Source: Lunularia cruciata | Lineage: Eukaryota > Streptophyta > Marchantiopsida > Lunulariales > Lunulariaceae | NCBI GenBank assembly: GCA_948567375.1 | Contig: OX419756.1 | Span: 23,228,552-23,292,551 of the forward strand | Direction of reading: 5' to 3' | DNA: 64,000 bases | Shown: piece after piece, positions 1 to 11,119 of the stretch | Layout of the letters: each line of letters begins with the position of its first letter | How positions within the stretch are numbered: the first letter of the stretch is position 1 | The notes under the pieces: model-generated | Seen by the model: only the letters and a program-made list of their open reading frames with translations | Databases searched by the model: none | Told to the model about the DNA's origin: nothing | Made by a program: the position numbers and the translations under genes

Positions 1-967
1 TCTCCTTACCTTTGTTGGGATTAGGAGCCACTTGGGTTTCACTACCTCCCTCATCACCCCTTCCTCCATGGTACGTGGAATTTGGGCAATTCCTTTGGAT
101 GTGGCCTCTTCCTCCACAACCAAAACAATTTCTATCATTGAAATTTTTGGCTGGTTGACCTTCTCTATATGGATAGTTTCCATTACTCCTAGGCCCTCTC
201 CATACATTCTGATCCACCTCTCTCTTCTCCCATAGTTGCACCACATTGATCTTGAGATCCGCAAGTTGTTTTGTGATGGTTTGAAGTGGATCCTTTGGTG
301 GAGGTGCAAGAATTGGAGCAACTACTACTTGTGGTGCAACCCTTGTCACCAAAGTATCAGAAGTTCCACCATACTTGTAGCCTTGAGGAGGATGCACAAC
401 CTCCTTCACCACCAAATCACTCTCATCCCCTTCCAAACTCTCCTCCATACGGATTGCGATCTTGATAGCTTCAACCTTGGAAGAAGGTTTCTCATATCTT
501 ACCTTGCTTCTAATTTGTGGTCTCAACCCTCCCACAAAATTCTTGGTGAGCATGGCTCCTATGCCAATCATTGTAGTCTCCACATCATCCCCACCCTTCC
601 TCAACACTATGCAAAATCTGGACTCCAACTTTTCCACTCTTTCCACATAGACTCTCACTTTCTCTCCTTCTCCTTGCTTGAGAAATGTAACCTCACTCAT
701 CAATCTCTCATAACTCTCATCAGGAAGAAAGTTCTCAATGAGTGCTGAAGTCAAAGTCTCCCAAGACTCCTCTTCCCCATCTCTTCTCTCTCTCTTTTGG
801 TATTCTGACTCATACCATGTAAGTGCTGCATCCTCAAAAAAATCTGGTAATAATGAGGCCCACTCATTCTTCCTCCTCTCATTGTTTCCTATGCAAGCTC
901 TCTTGAAGTCTCTCACAACCTCCACATCTTCTCCATCCTTGCCAAAGAAAACCGGAAGTTTTCCCAT
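1..967 (-). CDS. gag: Z-a gag, open to the window edge
   Basis: Translation from the ATG at 967 gives at least 322 codons with no stop, running off the left edge. Order: short N-terminus (MGKLPVFFGKDGED), a Ty3-type capsid (retrotrans_gag) with its W-Y-x5 region near residues 50-60 and a GLRPQIRSKV segment near 165, a Pro-rich linker, then a canonical CCHC knuckle CFGCGGRGHIQRNC at 127-86 (about residues 281-294). Gag forms the particle and packages element RNA. The close copy in Z-c (13370-14131) ends at a TAG just before the knuckle. Here that codon is CAG. Gag probably continues into protease beyond the window. Confidence 0.85.
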   Translation of the reverse strand, partial: MGKLPVFFGKDGEDVEVVRDFKRACIGNNERRKNEWASLLPDFFEDAALTWYESEYQKRERRDGEEESWETLTSALIENFLPDESYERLMSEVTFLKQGEGEKVRVYVERVEKLESRFCIVLRKGGDDVETTMIGIGAMLTKNFVGGLRPQIRSKVRYEKPSSKVEAIKIAIRMEESLEGDESDLVVKEVVHPPQGYKYGGTSDTLVTRVAPQVVVAPILAPPPKDPLQTITKQLADLKINVVQLWEKREVDQNVWRGPRSNGNYPYREGQPAKNFNDRNCFGCGGRGHIQRNCPNSTYHGGRGDEGGSETQVAPNPNKGKE

Positions 968-1190
968 CTTAACCCCTCACTATCTTTCTTTTCTCTCAAA
1001 ATTTTTTTTCTCTCACTCTATAACTAATAGAGTATATACATGACTAACACCATCTGAGAATAATCCACTCTAGGGAACACAAAAGGTTCAGGTTGCTCCA
1101 AGATTTCTATAGCAACATCAGATCCTAGAGTGCATATTAATCTAACTCTCATGGATAGTTTATCCATGAGTTGAAAGATTATCTCCATCA

Positions 1191-1664
1191 CTAATCGTGA
1201 GAACTAGTAGATGAAGGTGGTAGTATTTCTGTAATTGTACTAAGACTCTCTCCAAGATCCTTCACCAAAGTTTCCAAAAGTGTTTTTACTCCACTACACT
1301 CATGTCCTTTTGGAAGTCCTTCAACTCCACAAACCTCACACAACTCCTTGGTCTTAGATCTTCTCCCTCCCAATCTTGGTGAAGAAGGTCCAAGATGCAA
1401 ACCCAAGTCAAGTAAGCCTCTCTTTTCCCTCAATCTCTTGCTCTCAAAGGTCAATGGACATGAACTTGCCTTATGTCCCTTCTCTCCACACAAAAAGCAC
1501 TTCGACTCACTCTTTCCTCCAAGTGGTGTAGGTTTTTGGATCCTCTCAACACTCTCTTCAAATTCTATTGTAAACTCTCTTTCCTTCAAATCCACCCCTA
1601 CAATCACGTCAAACCCTTGGGGAACCTTGCATAATCTCAATTTCCATGCTTGATGACCCTCCAT
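1191..1664 (-). CDS. Z-family leader ORF, zinc-knuckle protein ahead of gag
   Basis: An uninterrupted 157-aa frame whose ATG lies 10 nt after the assigned LTR end. A CCHC knuckle (C-X2-C-X4-H-X4-C) is seen as CFLCGEKGHKASSC near residues 56-69. A second Cys/His cluster (CEVCGVEGLPKGHEC) follows near residues 110-124, then a Ser/Thr-rich tail. It has no capsid-like part and is separate from Gag, which carries its own knuckle. Copies exist at 12664-13137 and 7889-8207. CCHC knuckles usually bind single-stranded nucleic acid, so an RNA-binding or packaging accessory is possible, but the function is unknown. If the LTR is longer than assigned, this ORF would sit in U5. Confidence 0.6.
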   Translation of the reverse strand: MEGHQAWKLRLCKVPQGFDVIVGVDLKEREFTIEFEESVERIQKPTPLGGKSESKCFLCGEKGHKASSCPLTFESKRLREKRGLLDLGLHLGPSSPRLGGRRSKTKELCEVCGVEGLPKGHECSGVKTLLETLVKDLGESLSTITEILPPSSTSSHD

Positions 1665-1674
1665 GTTCCCAAGA

Positions 1675-3217
1675 TGAATTTAAACACTCAAACATACTTT
1701 TTGTTGATCTCAAACTCCTCATGCATGAGATCTCCACTCCACAGAATTGACCCTTCCTCACAATGTCACTCAAATCTCCCAACCAGTATGTCACAGTCCT
1801 TTGAAATTTTTTACACTTGATCACAACTCTAGGGCGTCCATCCCTACAAAATTTCAGATCTTTTCATTAAGCCATTTGGCCTAGACACCTTTCTATTCAG
1901 CACACAAATTTCAAATTTGGTCTGAAAACCACCCCCCCCCCACTTCAAAAACTCATAACGCCCTGTGCAAAAACGATCTCTCTCTTATTTGTGTGGCAGA
2001 AAATAGGATACAACGCACTGAATTTTTGTGGAAATTTTCAGGACAATTCACCGAAAATTGAAGAAATTGGAGACTCTTTACAATTTTCTAGAGATCATGC
2101 AGTTGCGGGATCACTTTACCCTATCAACTTTCAAAAGTTATAGCCCAGTGCGCATAGTAGCTTTGATAATAATTTCAAGGGTGCTAACTGAAAGATAACC
2201 CAAGCTATCATGTGTAGAAATTTTAAGTTCAGATCTCAAACTTGAGATTTTGCCCAAAATCACCTTAATCCCCAAAATCTGCACTCCACCTCACACAATC
2301 TCTCCAATTCCTCTCATGTGTACAAGATGTACAAAATCACCTCAAAGACATCATAATGAACTACAGGGTATATAAATGGATCTTGGTTCTCTAACATAAG
2401 TTCAGCCCTCGCCTCTCCTAATGTTCTCTCCAAGTGAGCTCTCATAGCCTCCTTCTGCCTAATGTAGAATTGAACGCGGAACATTATCTTGCCTTCTAGA
2501 GAGGTCCTGGCAACGGAACCAAAAATGTGAGCCGGCCTGTCTCTCACTCAGGATGAACCTCTGATGGCTATTATGGTAGCGCACCATGGACTAAGAAGGC
2601 AAGGAACCCAAACTCCATCATACTCTTCCAAGGCTAACACTCCAAGACTCAAGACATTGCTCACTAGAGAACTCAATGAGAGAGAGATAGTTGCAAATGA
2701 AAGGATGATGAGTACCTCCTCACCCCTTGTTTATATACTTGTGAAATAGTTATGTACCAAAGTTACTAATTACCGTAGTAACTCAAATTACTAGACTAAA
2801 TGTCAAGTAAAGTCAAAAAGTAGAAAGGAATATCCATTCACATAGGCATATTCCCCTAAGCATGTGGTCTTATCTTGACCCAACCACTAAGTCAAGGATT
2901 CCTTCACATGGGCTTTCCTTGGACTAAAGAAGAGTCCAAAACAAAAAGGCTTGCGGGCCCAAGAGTTCTCAACTCTTTCCTCAAAGCCAAACACCTAGGA
3001 ATAATACCAAGTCAACACACTAAAATCCAAAATAGTGGTGCTCATCTTTTCTACTTCCTCTAAAGTAAGGTCTCCTCTATCTTAGCTATGACTAAATTTA
3101 GCTAACCATGACTAATATAGAACCTTCCTTTATGTCTATATAAATAATATCTCTTAAGTACTTGAAATACCAAGCTAAATATCACAATACCACACACATG
3201 TACAAATGGGTGTTACA
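1675..3217 (-). repeat. Z-family 5' LTR
   Basis: The LTR begins TGTAACACCC at 3217 and is placed as ending in TTCA at 1675, giving 1543 bp. The copy at 59493-61023 (1531 bp) stops at the same TTCA, which supports this limit. The primer site after it is not a clear match to any tRNA I know, and a weaker TGGTGTTAG motif lies near 1040, so the true 3' limit could be further on. A TATA box (TATATAAA, about 2730-2737) sits mid-LTR. Downstream of it a short frame (about 2547-2314) recurs in other copies, though two of four copies have a TGA at its N-terminus. A long C run lies near 1930. Confidence 0.75.
2730..2737 (-). promoter_or_regulatory. TATA box of the Z-family LTR
   Basis: Minus-strand TATATAAA followed by a purine-rich stretch and then a CT-rich ACTCATCATCC-like segment, a plausible initiator about 30 nt downstream. 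The motif is kept in the copies at 9744-8208, 38953-39646, 58418-59055 and 59493-61023. It is the likely start of the genomic RNA. Confidence 0.5.
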
Positions 3218-3792
3218 GTCCAACTCACAGTCACCAGCTTCCGATCTTCGGATGAAATGTCCTTGAATCTTAACTTCTGCTGATGCCAATCCACTACAAC
3301 TTGGGCACTGTACAACCAGGGTCTACCGATCAACAGAGGGTAACCAGTCTTTGTCACTGGTCGCAACACGATATAATTCAACTTGAAGGGTACCCCTCCA
3401 ATGATCGTGGTAATGTTTGACAGCATGCCCAAAGGCCATCTCTTGGTTTGGTCTGCAAACTTCAACACTTGGGGTGTTGGTTCAAACGTATGATACCCAA
3501 GTCAATTTGCAATATCCTTGGTCATGACATTCACACCGGACCCAGAATCAATGGGAATCGATGTGATCATGCACCCTGCAATCTCCACGTCTATCTCGGG
3601 AGATCCCAAATCTTCTTGCTCAATATGATAGATAGCAGGCAGGTCTCTCTTTGACATCGACCTCACCTTCTTGAGGGCCGAATTCAGCTGTCTCTTGTAC
3701 ATCTTGTTATCTTCCCACAATTGCTTGAATGTTACATTGGCATTTGTGGTTGCCAGATTTGCTACAATATCATATTGGGGAACTCCTCCCAA
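3218..3792 (-). pseudogene. pol: L-a aspartic protease region
   Basis: Two minus-strand frames (3792-3502 and 3468-3218) cover the retropepsin. The catalytic motif IDSGSGVNVM is seen near the end of the first, followed after a small break by FADQTKRWPLGML and LLIGRPWLYSAQVVVDWH, typical of plant Ty3 proteases. It would process Gag-Pol. A stop lies between the two parts (about 3500), and the region ends abruptly where Z-a inserted, within KLVTVSWT. Confidence 0.75.
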
Positions 3793-3942
3793 TTTGACCG
3801 TCTTCGCCTTCTACTTTGGATCCGAAGTCTCTCCATGTCCCATCTTGATTTTGGGACGCTTCAAAATGGTGATAGGCTTGCTGATGGCCTTAACCTGAGG
3901 TTCCTCGGGTTGGCCCACCTCGGCTTGGATCAGACCCTTTAC

Positions 3943-5717
3943 TTAGGATCGGATGTCCGCCGGAAAAACTGGAGACTTCGTCTTTGTCTCCTCTTCCAAA
4001 CTCAGTTCCCGAGTCTTGAGTAGTGCCTCCTTTAGTTCTTTCTGCAAGGCTTTAGCTTTAGCTTTTGCAAGGATCTTTTCCTCCTTAGCAGAAAGATTTG
4101 CTTTTGGGCGCCGTCTTTTTGCCATTCTCGAAGACGACGAGGTCATACTCAGTTCTTCGGGATCATGCTTCTTCTTACTGGAGCGTGTCTCAACCTTCAA
4201 AATTTCAAGGTCCGGCCATTCTCCTTCTGAGGCCGGACTCCCTTCTTGAGGTCTTTCTTCCTCAAGGGAAATGCAATTTACATTTGTATCCCCCTTTGGC
4301 TGAAGTGCTGCACGCTCAGCGGGGGTCTGTACATACTTTACAGGCGGCTTGGGTTTGGTGGGTGAGGACATTGGTTGCCCGTATGCCCCGATCCTTTACA
4401 ATTTCTACACAAGGGAACATACCCAATTTGCCTTCTTGGCTTGGGACACTTTGGAGACCAATGTCCCATCGAGCCCAATTATAACAGGCTCCGGGTGCAA
4501 CATTCTGAGGCTGATTTTGGTTGCTCATCGGTGGTCTTTGTGGGGAAGCATTGGGGTTATACTCCCTGGGTCCATACCTCAGACCTTGATACAATGTGCT
4601 TGCTTGAGGTTTTCTTCTTGCGTTTGGTACATAGCCTCTTTGTCCTCGTCTTGGTTCCCGGAACCCAATCAATTTGTTGCACCGGGAATGCATTACAAGT
4701 ATTGCATTATGTGTTGGCGTGGCCTGATTTGCCACATGCGGTGCACCATACATTAGATCTTCCAAACACTGGGGCCTTCCTTTGATCCTTTGCCCCAATC
4801 ATCTGGATCTTGAAATCTGAAAACTCCTTGATGACGGCATCCAGCTTGGCATCCGCCTTATGTACACTCTTGGCTGGAGGAGTCACTGTTTTCTTGCCTC
4901 CACGTCTACTTTTGACTTGTCTTGGCTTTGATTCTTCTTCAGATTCCAAAGAAGAGCTCAAAGACGTAGAGGATTTGTCCGAAGAAGGGGAGGTGCTGCG
5001 CGAAGCTCTCCTTCTAGGCTTCTTGCCTTTCTTCTCCCGATTTCTCCGGTTACCGGCAGAGTGAGAGTGGGCCGCTTCATAACGAGCAACATGTTTGAGT
5101 ACTTTGTCCAGGGAAGTTACATTCCTCTCCCTGGAAAAGATTTGTATCTCTGGTGAAAGGCCCCTTAGGAACCAAGTAATGGCTTGGGCATCGGAGTAAC
5201 CAACCACCCCCGATTGCTTGGGAACTCGGTTCAACAATGCCATGAACCGCTCAGAGTAGTCTCTCAATGTCTCCTTTTTGCCTCGGTCCAAATCATTGAG
5301 TGCCGCAAAGACACTCGTGTCATAGTCAACCTCCCGGAATCGTTCCATGAAGTTGTTTCTCAAGTCTGCCCAGTCTGCTGGTACAAACCCCTTCTGGGTC
5401 ACATGGGTGTACCAACTCCAAGCTTTCTTGCGGAGCAAACTTGGGAAAATTCTCAATCGATCCGCCAAGTCATGCTCCTTGATAGCAAAGGAGATGACTT
5501 CGAATTCTTTGATGAATTCATTGGGGTATTTGTCTTGTTCTGTCCCCTTGTACTTCTGATAGGCGTGTCGGGTGACAAGCAGCAAAGTCATTGTTTGATG
5601 CATTGGGATCGGCTGAGATGGTGTTGAACTTGACGGAACTAAAAGATTGGCTGGTATTGACGCCGTGTTGTCAGCCCATGGATTCCAATTCGTCAAATTC
5701 AAGGTGGGGTCTTCCAC
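3943..5717 (-). pseudogene. gag: L-a gag: capsid, linker and zinc knuckles
   Basis: The frame 5717-4707 (336 aa) holds a Ty3 capsid: residues roughly 60-230 include EFIKEFEVISFA, the W-rich KKAWSWYTHVTQ and GLSPEIQIFSRER. A basic, Ser-rich linker follows, then the first knuckle CTACGKSGHANT, cut by a stop where other copies have Glu-Cys. The next frame (4798-4316) holds the remnant of a second knuckle. A third, intact knuckle (CRNCKGSGHTGNQC) lies at 4409-4368. The frame 4371-3943 is a charged Lys/Glu-rich spacer leading to protease. The family Gag thus has three CCHC knuckles. Confidence 0.75.
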
Positions 5718-5801
5718 AACAATTTCTGCTATGAGGGTGTCGACTTCAACCCGAGTGGAAGATTTAGGATCAACATCTTTGATTGGTTCTTCAAACTTCC
5801 T

Positions 5802-6197
5802 TCAAGACAACCAAGGAATCGTTTGTAGAAGATGTTGACACTCATCTTCAGTAAGTGTTTGTGCTGTCTTTTCTCGAACAAAGTTCTTCAAGGAAACAAC
5901 TTCTTTTACCGCTCTAGGGGAAGTTGGTGTACTGGGCCGCAATGCATATGTTTGCCCACTCGATTCTTTCTTCTTCTTGGAAGAAGAGGGAGATGCAAAG
6001 TAGCCTTGCCAACCGCCTTCACATTTCTTGTGATCAAGTTCTTGCAGGGCCTCTTGCACTTTGTGAAGGAGTTGAAAATCCAATGCCTCTTGTTCAGTTT
6101 CAACAACAAGGGATGGGACGTTCAAACGTTTGTCTTCTTCACGCTGAAGTGCTTGTCTTTGAGCTCTCTCTTCCCGTTGTTCTCTCGATGCAGACAT
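5802..6197 (-). pseudogene. gag: L-a gag N-terminal segment
   Basis: The ATG at 6197 opens 131 codons of Gln/Arg/Glu-rich N-terminus (MSASREQREERAQRQ), then a conserved GGWQGYFASPSSSKKKK block and a FVREKTAQTLTEDEC block. It ends at a stop at 5802, about 80 bp before the capsid frame continues. The same blocks occur at 30885-31260, 40540-40910 and 46321-46714, each also broken at this place, so the break may predate some copies or mark a real N-terminal ORF. It is the matrix-like start of Gag, 62 nt after the primer site. Confidence 0.65.
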
Positions 6198-6258
6198 TCA
6201 TATTGCATTGATACCCAATTTCCAATTTGGCTTTGTATTCTTCAACTTCCGAGATTTG

Positions 6259-6278
6259 TATCCCCGGCAGTGGTGCCA
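6259..6278 (-). promoter_or_regulatory. Primer binding site, tRNA-Asp type
   Basis: Minus strand TGGCACCACTGCCGGGGATA lies 7 nt inside the LTR end and matches the complement of the plant tRNA-Asp(GTC) 3' end at 16 of 20 positions by eye. This primer type is common in the Tat/Athila side of plant Ty3 elements. Confidence 0.75.
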
Positions 6279-6285
6279 AAAATCA

Positions 6286-7875
6286 GGTGACAACCCGGCA
6301 AATATCACTTTTGCGGTAATCAAGTAAGTAAAGTTTGTTCCCGCAGAGATACGAATCAGAATTTGTCAAATACAAAGCAAAGTAACAATTTAGTTCTTCT
6401 TGAGTTCTTCTTTAGTCTCTCAGGTAGAAACCACACCCAGAAGAGAGTAACAAGCACTGATTCGCAGTCTTGTCACAAATTAACACTCCTTAATCACAAA
6501 ACCAACAAATCTTTCCAAACAATCTTGATTGTGGTGATTGAGGCTCTCCCAAAAACGACACTTCACTACAAAACGACTTCGCCTCAGAATTGTGTTCCAT
6601 CCCTCCACTGAAGGCACAACTTCCTCGATCAAAATTGCTTCACATCAACTTCACACTGCACTCACAAATGCAGAATACTACCAACACTACAATTCCTCTC
6701 AGATCTGTCAAGGCATTGCTTTGATTGCACTTCACTTAGGATCAAACACACAAAATGAAGATCAAGGCTGTGGAATCCAACATCCAACAAGCACACTGAC
6801 TTGCACTTCAAATTTCTTCAAACACTCACAAACACACTTGCAAAGCTGATACTCGGAATCAAGCTCAAGCGATGAGCACTGCTTCACAGCACTTTGCTTT
6901 ATCTATTCTCAAAAATTATGAGCACTGAACAACATTTCTCTGTGAATGCCACTCTTAAGTAGTGAATCAATAGACAGCTCTAACAACTATACCATTCTAC
7001 AACAACTCTTCTAACCTACAGATGCAAAATGACAATGCACCTCTTCATATCTGCCTCTTCAAATCTCAAATCTGTTACTACTCCGATCCGATGTCTACTT
7101 CTTCCTTGGCTTTCAATCCCAAACCCAAAGTAACTTTACTTCCTAATATTCTAACCTCGGGTTTTGTATCTTCTACTTCTTCTACCAGATCCAACAATTC
7201 TCTTTCCTGATCTGAAATTCCACTAGTGGGTAATCTATCTAACTCCTTATCTCTCGACCCACTCTTCTCTAATGTCTCCATTGGTAACTCCAAAGACATT
7301 TGGACTCCTATGTTATCTACTTCGGGTTTTGCTTCAACATCTTTCCAAAGCTTTTCTATCTCTATTTTCACTAAGTCTAGTCTAATTGAAGTGTTATCTT
7401 CTACTTCTAATATTTTCTTGTCTACACGAGTTCTTAACTTGATCAACAAAGCGTTCATATCAGTGTCTTTTGCCTGTCTTTGCCTCGTCTCCTGCACCAA
7501 CAATTTCAACTCGTGCAATCTCGTCTCTTCAATTTGAATGCTGGCCTCTCTACTCAACATTGCATTCATCGGGACGACAATCTCCTTTATCGGCTCCAAT
7601 CTTGTCTTCCTTTCTCGTTCTCGATCTGCAAGCCAGTCCTCTCTGTACATCGCCAACTCCTCCTCAAATTTGGCTTTCACCGTCTCCTTCTCCTTCTCCT
7701 TCTGTACTACCTTCTCCTCTTGATTAGGAAGTAATTCTTGTAATGGGTCTTCTTCTCTGTATTGTACCGCCAACTCTCGTTGCTTGAGTTGCTTCTTCTC
7801 TTCCATACCCTTTATCACTCTATCGAGCTCTTAATCCTTTGCTGCTACTCTCGCCATAGCATGGATAACTTCTAC
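6286..7875 (-). repeat. L-a 5' LTR, 3' portion, with end of LTR-ORF
   Basis: The minus-strand LTR end is TTGTCACC instead of TTGTCACA (one change). It keeps the coiled-coil end of the LTR-ORF (7818-7078, 246 aa open, ending EEVDIGSE then stop) and a decayed TATA-like region (about 6950). About 2.2 kb of the 5' LTR is missing. Confidence 0.85.
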
Positions 7876-7888
7876 TATAAGACACGAT

Positions 7889-9744
7889 AAGATCTCCTCC
7901 CTCCCAATCTTGGTGAAGAAGGTCCAACAAGTAACCCAAGTCAAGTTACCCTCTCCTTTCCCTCAATCTCTTGCTCTCAAAGGTCAATGGACATGAACTT
8001 GCCTTATGTCCCTTCTATCCACATAGAAAGCACTTAGACTTACTCTTTCCTCCAAGTGGTGTAGGTTTTTGGATCCTCTCAACACTCTCTTCAAATTCTA
8101 TTGTAAACTCTCTTTTCCTCAAATCCACCGCTGCAATCACCTCAAACCCTTGGGGAACCTTGCATAGTCTCAATTTCTACTCTTGGTGACCCTCCATGTT
8201 CCCAAGATGAATCTTAACACTCAAACATGCTTTTTGTTGCTCTCAAGCTCCTCATGCATGAGATCTCCACTATATAGAATTGACTCTTCTTCACAATTTC
8301 ACTCAGATCTCTCAACTAGTATGTGACAATCCTCTAAAAATTTTCACATGTGATCAAAACTCCAGGGGTCATAGCGTGCAAAATTTCAGATCATTTCATT
8401 GAGCCATTTGGCCTAGACACCTTTCTATTCAACACACATATTTTAGCTTTGGTCTGAAAACCACCCCTCTCACTTCAGAAACCCATAACGCCCTTTGTAA
8501 GACTGATCTCTCTCTAATTTTTTGTGGCAGCACGTCAGATACAATGCTTTTAATTTTCTTGGAAATTTTCAAGACAATTCACCGAAAATTGAAGAAATGG
8601 CACTCTCTTTTGAAGTTTCTAGAGATCATGCAGTTGAGGGAGTAGTTTACCCTATCAACTTTCAAAAATTCTAGCCCATTGTGCATAGTAGTTCTCAAAA
8701 TAATTTCAAGTGTGGTAACTGAAAGATAACCCAAGCTATCATGTGTAGAAATTTCAAGTCTAGATCTTAAACTTGAGATTTTGCCCAAAATCACCTTAAT
8801 CCCCAAAATCTGCAATCCACCTCACACAATCTCTCCAATTCCTCTCATGTGTACAAGATGTACAAAATTACTTCAAAGATATCAGAATGAATCACAGGGT
8901 ATAAAAATGGATCTTGGTTCTCTAACATAAATTCAGCCCTCTCTTCTCCTAATATTTTTTCCAAGTGAGCTCTCATAGTCTCCTTCTGCCTAATGTAAAA
9001 TTGAACACGGAACATTATCTTGCCTTCTAGAGAGGTCTCAGCAATAGAACGAAAAATGGGAGCCGGCATGTCTCTCACATAGGATGAACCTCTGATGGCT
9101 ATTATGGTAGCGCACCATGGACTTAGAAGGCAAGGAACCCCCAACTCCATCATACTCCTCCAAGGCTAACACTCTGAGACTCGAGACATTGCTCACTAGA
9201 GAACTCAATGAGAGAGAGATAGTTGCAAATGAAAGGATGATGAGTACCTCCTCACCCCTTTTTTATATACTTGTGAAATAGTTACGTACCAAAGTTACTA
9301 ATTACTAGAGTAACTCAAGCTACTAGGCTAAAAGTCAAGTAAAGTCAAAAAGTAGAAAGGAATATCCATTCACATAGGCATATTCCCCTAAGCATGTGAC
9401 CTTATCTTGCTCCAACCACTAAGTCAAGGATTCCTTCACATGGACTATCCTTGGACCATAGAAGAATCCAAAACAAAAAGGCTTGGGGGCCCAACAGTTC
9501 TCAACTCTTTCCTCAAAGCCAAACACCTAAGAATAATACCAAGTCAACACACTCCAAAATAGTGGTGCTCATCTTTTCCACCTCCTCTAAAGTAAGGTCC
9601 CTTCTATCTTAGCTAGGACTAACTCTAGCTAATCATGACTAAGATAGAACCATCCTTTATCTCTATATAAATAATATCTCTCAAGTACTTGTAATACCAA
9701 GCTAAATATCACAATACCACACTCATGCACAAATGGGTGTTACA
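7889..9744 (-). mobile_element. Z-b: Ty3 element 5' fragment
   Basis: On the minus strand this is a Z LTR (9744-8208, 1537 bp, starting TGTAACACCC) followed by 315 bp of internal sequence that encodes part of the zinc-knuckle leader ORF (frame broken; the first knuckle has CFLCG changed to CFLCG-stop-like sequence). It ends at the scar with L-a. The LTR carries the small frame 9153-8845 (102 aa), here open from an ATG because of one extra G. Flanking DNA at 9745-9895 is not recognised, so the target duplication is not testable. Confidence 0.8.
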
Positions 9745-9895
9745 AACCCGAGGTCAACTTTGAATTTTACTCCAAACCCCCGCTTCTTCTTATTTCTTCC
9801 CGGGTTAGCCCTCTTTAGGCTCTATCCACATACTTCTTCTTCAAATTTTCCTAAAACTATCCAAAACCAAAAAATTGTGGGTACCACAGCTGCCG

Positions 9896-11119
9896 ACCCA
9901 AAAATGAAGGTAAGGGTTTTACTCCACTAGGCCCTCTATTGGCTTTGTAGGATTTGGGCTGTGCACCCTATCCTCAAAAACCAATTGGGCGTGGTGCACT
10001 CTACTACATTCTAGAAGAAGTCAAAGTTGTGGATGAGGTCTCCCTACCAAATCTAGATGTCACCACTCTCTCCTCTACCATGTTGAGCTCAATACGCTCA
10101 GCCAAACCAAAGACCACTGCCAAAGTAGACAAAGTAGCCTGTAACAATGTAGGATCACAAACTCTACGTCACAACTCCTTGTTTAGTATCCCATACTAAA
10201 ACTGGACTACTTGGGCCTCAATTACTCCCTAAGTGAAACTGATCAGCCGCCTCATGCAAGTGTCTGCATTGCATAGGCTCTATCCAGCCTTTTGCTAGAA
10301 CTCTTGCAAGCTCCTCAACTTGTCAATCCGCACTCCTTGGTAGTTCTACCTCAAACACAGTAAGAACTCCACCATGGGTTAAACCCCAATACCACACCAC
10401 CTCCTGCAATGGTACCTCCACTCGTAGTAGCACTATCTCCAGCTACTATACCTCCATTAGCTCCACCAACACTACTCAAGCTAGAACTCATAGGTACAAT
10501 CAATCTACTCCTGGCCACCAAGCCTGAAGTGATAGAGACAAAGTTTGGAGACCAATATGTCTCCATAACTCAATCTCCTCCAAACAAGCTCCTTTGAACT
10601 CATGTTAGTCATCCATTTGTGGACCCTCCAAATGCTGAAACAACCCTTTCTATGCCATGAAGGGCGTAAACAAAGTCGGGTTACGCATCTACTACAGATC
10701 ACACCAACTATCAAACTCCTGATGAAGTCACCCAACTCAATGGTACCCATTGTACCAGAGTAATGGCTAGGGCCTTTGGAGGCCCCATAAATCTTGTCCA
10801 TGTCCCACAATAACGGTGCAGACACACTAAGTGCACTCTCAACTGAATCAACTCCTATGTCAAACTCCAACTCAAAGTCAATCTCCTCCCTCACTAGGAC
10901 CTGAGATACAAGCTGATACCAAGTACCACTCTGAGTAAACCCACTGCATACTACAGTGCTATCTCCTCTAGAATCCCTAAAGAACTCCATTGTGATAAAG
11001 TAACCGCAACCGCAATCTGCAATAGCAAACCAAAACCACAAATTGCAACCACAAGTCACAACCGCAAGTACCCCACCAAGTGCCAACACCACCAAGTGCC
11101 AATACCAACTAAGCACCAC
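9896..11119 (-). pseudogene. gag: R-a gag, decayed
   Basis: Minus-strand pieces match R-b gag: an acidic N-terminus with APLLWDMDKIYGASKG (within 11119-10505), a YWSPNFVSITSGLVARSRL segment (10566-10351), and degraded capsid sequence down to 9900. Frameshifts separate the pieces. The copy helps define R gag but has no coding capacity. The order and spacing equal those at 63129-64000. Confidence 0.6.

Larger units (their letters stand above)
1..3217 (-). mobile_element. Z-a: Ty3/gypsy element, 5' part, runs off left edge
   Basis: Read on the minus strand, this is the 5' part of a Ty3/gypsy element: LTR from 3217, zinc-knuckle leader ORF (1664-1191), then gag (967 to below 1). It starts TGTAACACCC at 3217, exactly where the protease-RT linker of L-a is cut, so Z-a inserted into L-a. 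The target duplication cannot be tested because the other end is outside the window. Gag and the leader ORF have no stops, unlike nearly every other element here, which suggests a younger insertion (inference). The same family recurs at 7889-9744, 12492-24675, 38953-39646, 58418-59492 and 59493-61023. Confidence 0.85.
3218..7875 (-). mobile_element. L-a: long-LTR Ty3/gypsy element, fragment
   Basis: Minus-strand order: 3' 1.6 kb of the 5' LTR (about 7875-6286), primer site, gag, protease, then cut at 3217 by Z-a. The 5' two thirds of the LTR are lost. At about 7876-7889 it joins Z-b through roughly 15 bp that match neither element, the look of end-joining after a deletion. The RT and integrase, if kept, lie beyond the left edge. 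Similar elements at 27045-38743 and 42499-56195 supply the full layout. Confidence 0.85.

Noticed and set aside
236-1043. Several plus-strand frames opposite Z-a gag
   Set aside because: They are antisense shadows of the uninterrupted minus-strand gag; no motif is found in them.
1030-1050. TGGTGTTAGTCATG as a tRNA-Met primer site for family Z
   Set aside because: Only about 7 of 12 positions fit TGGTATCAGAGC; kept only as an alternative LTR limit.
9745-9895. Host promoter or exon between Z-b and R-a
   Set aside because: 150 bp with no open frame, splice signals or known motif that I can support.
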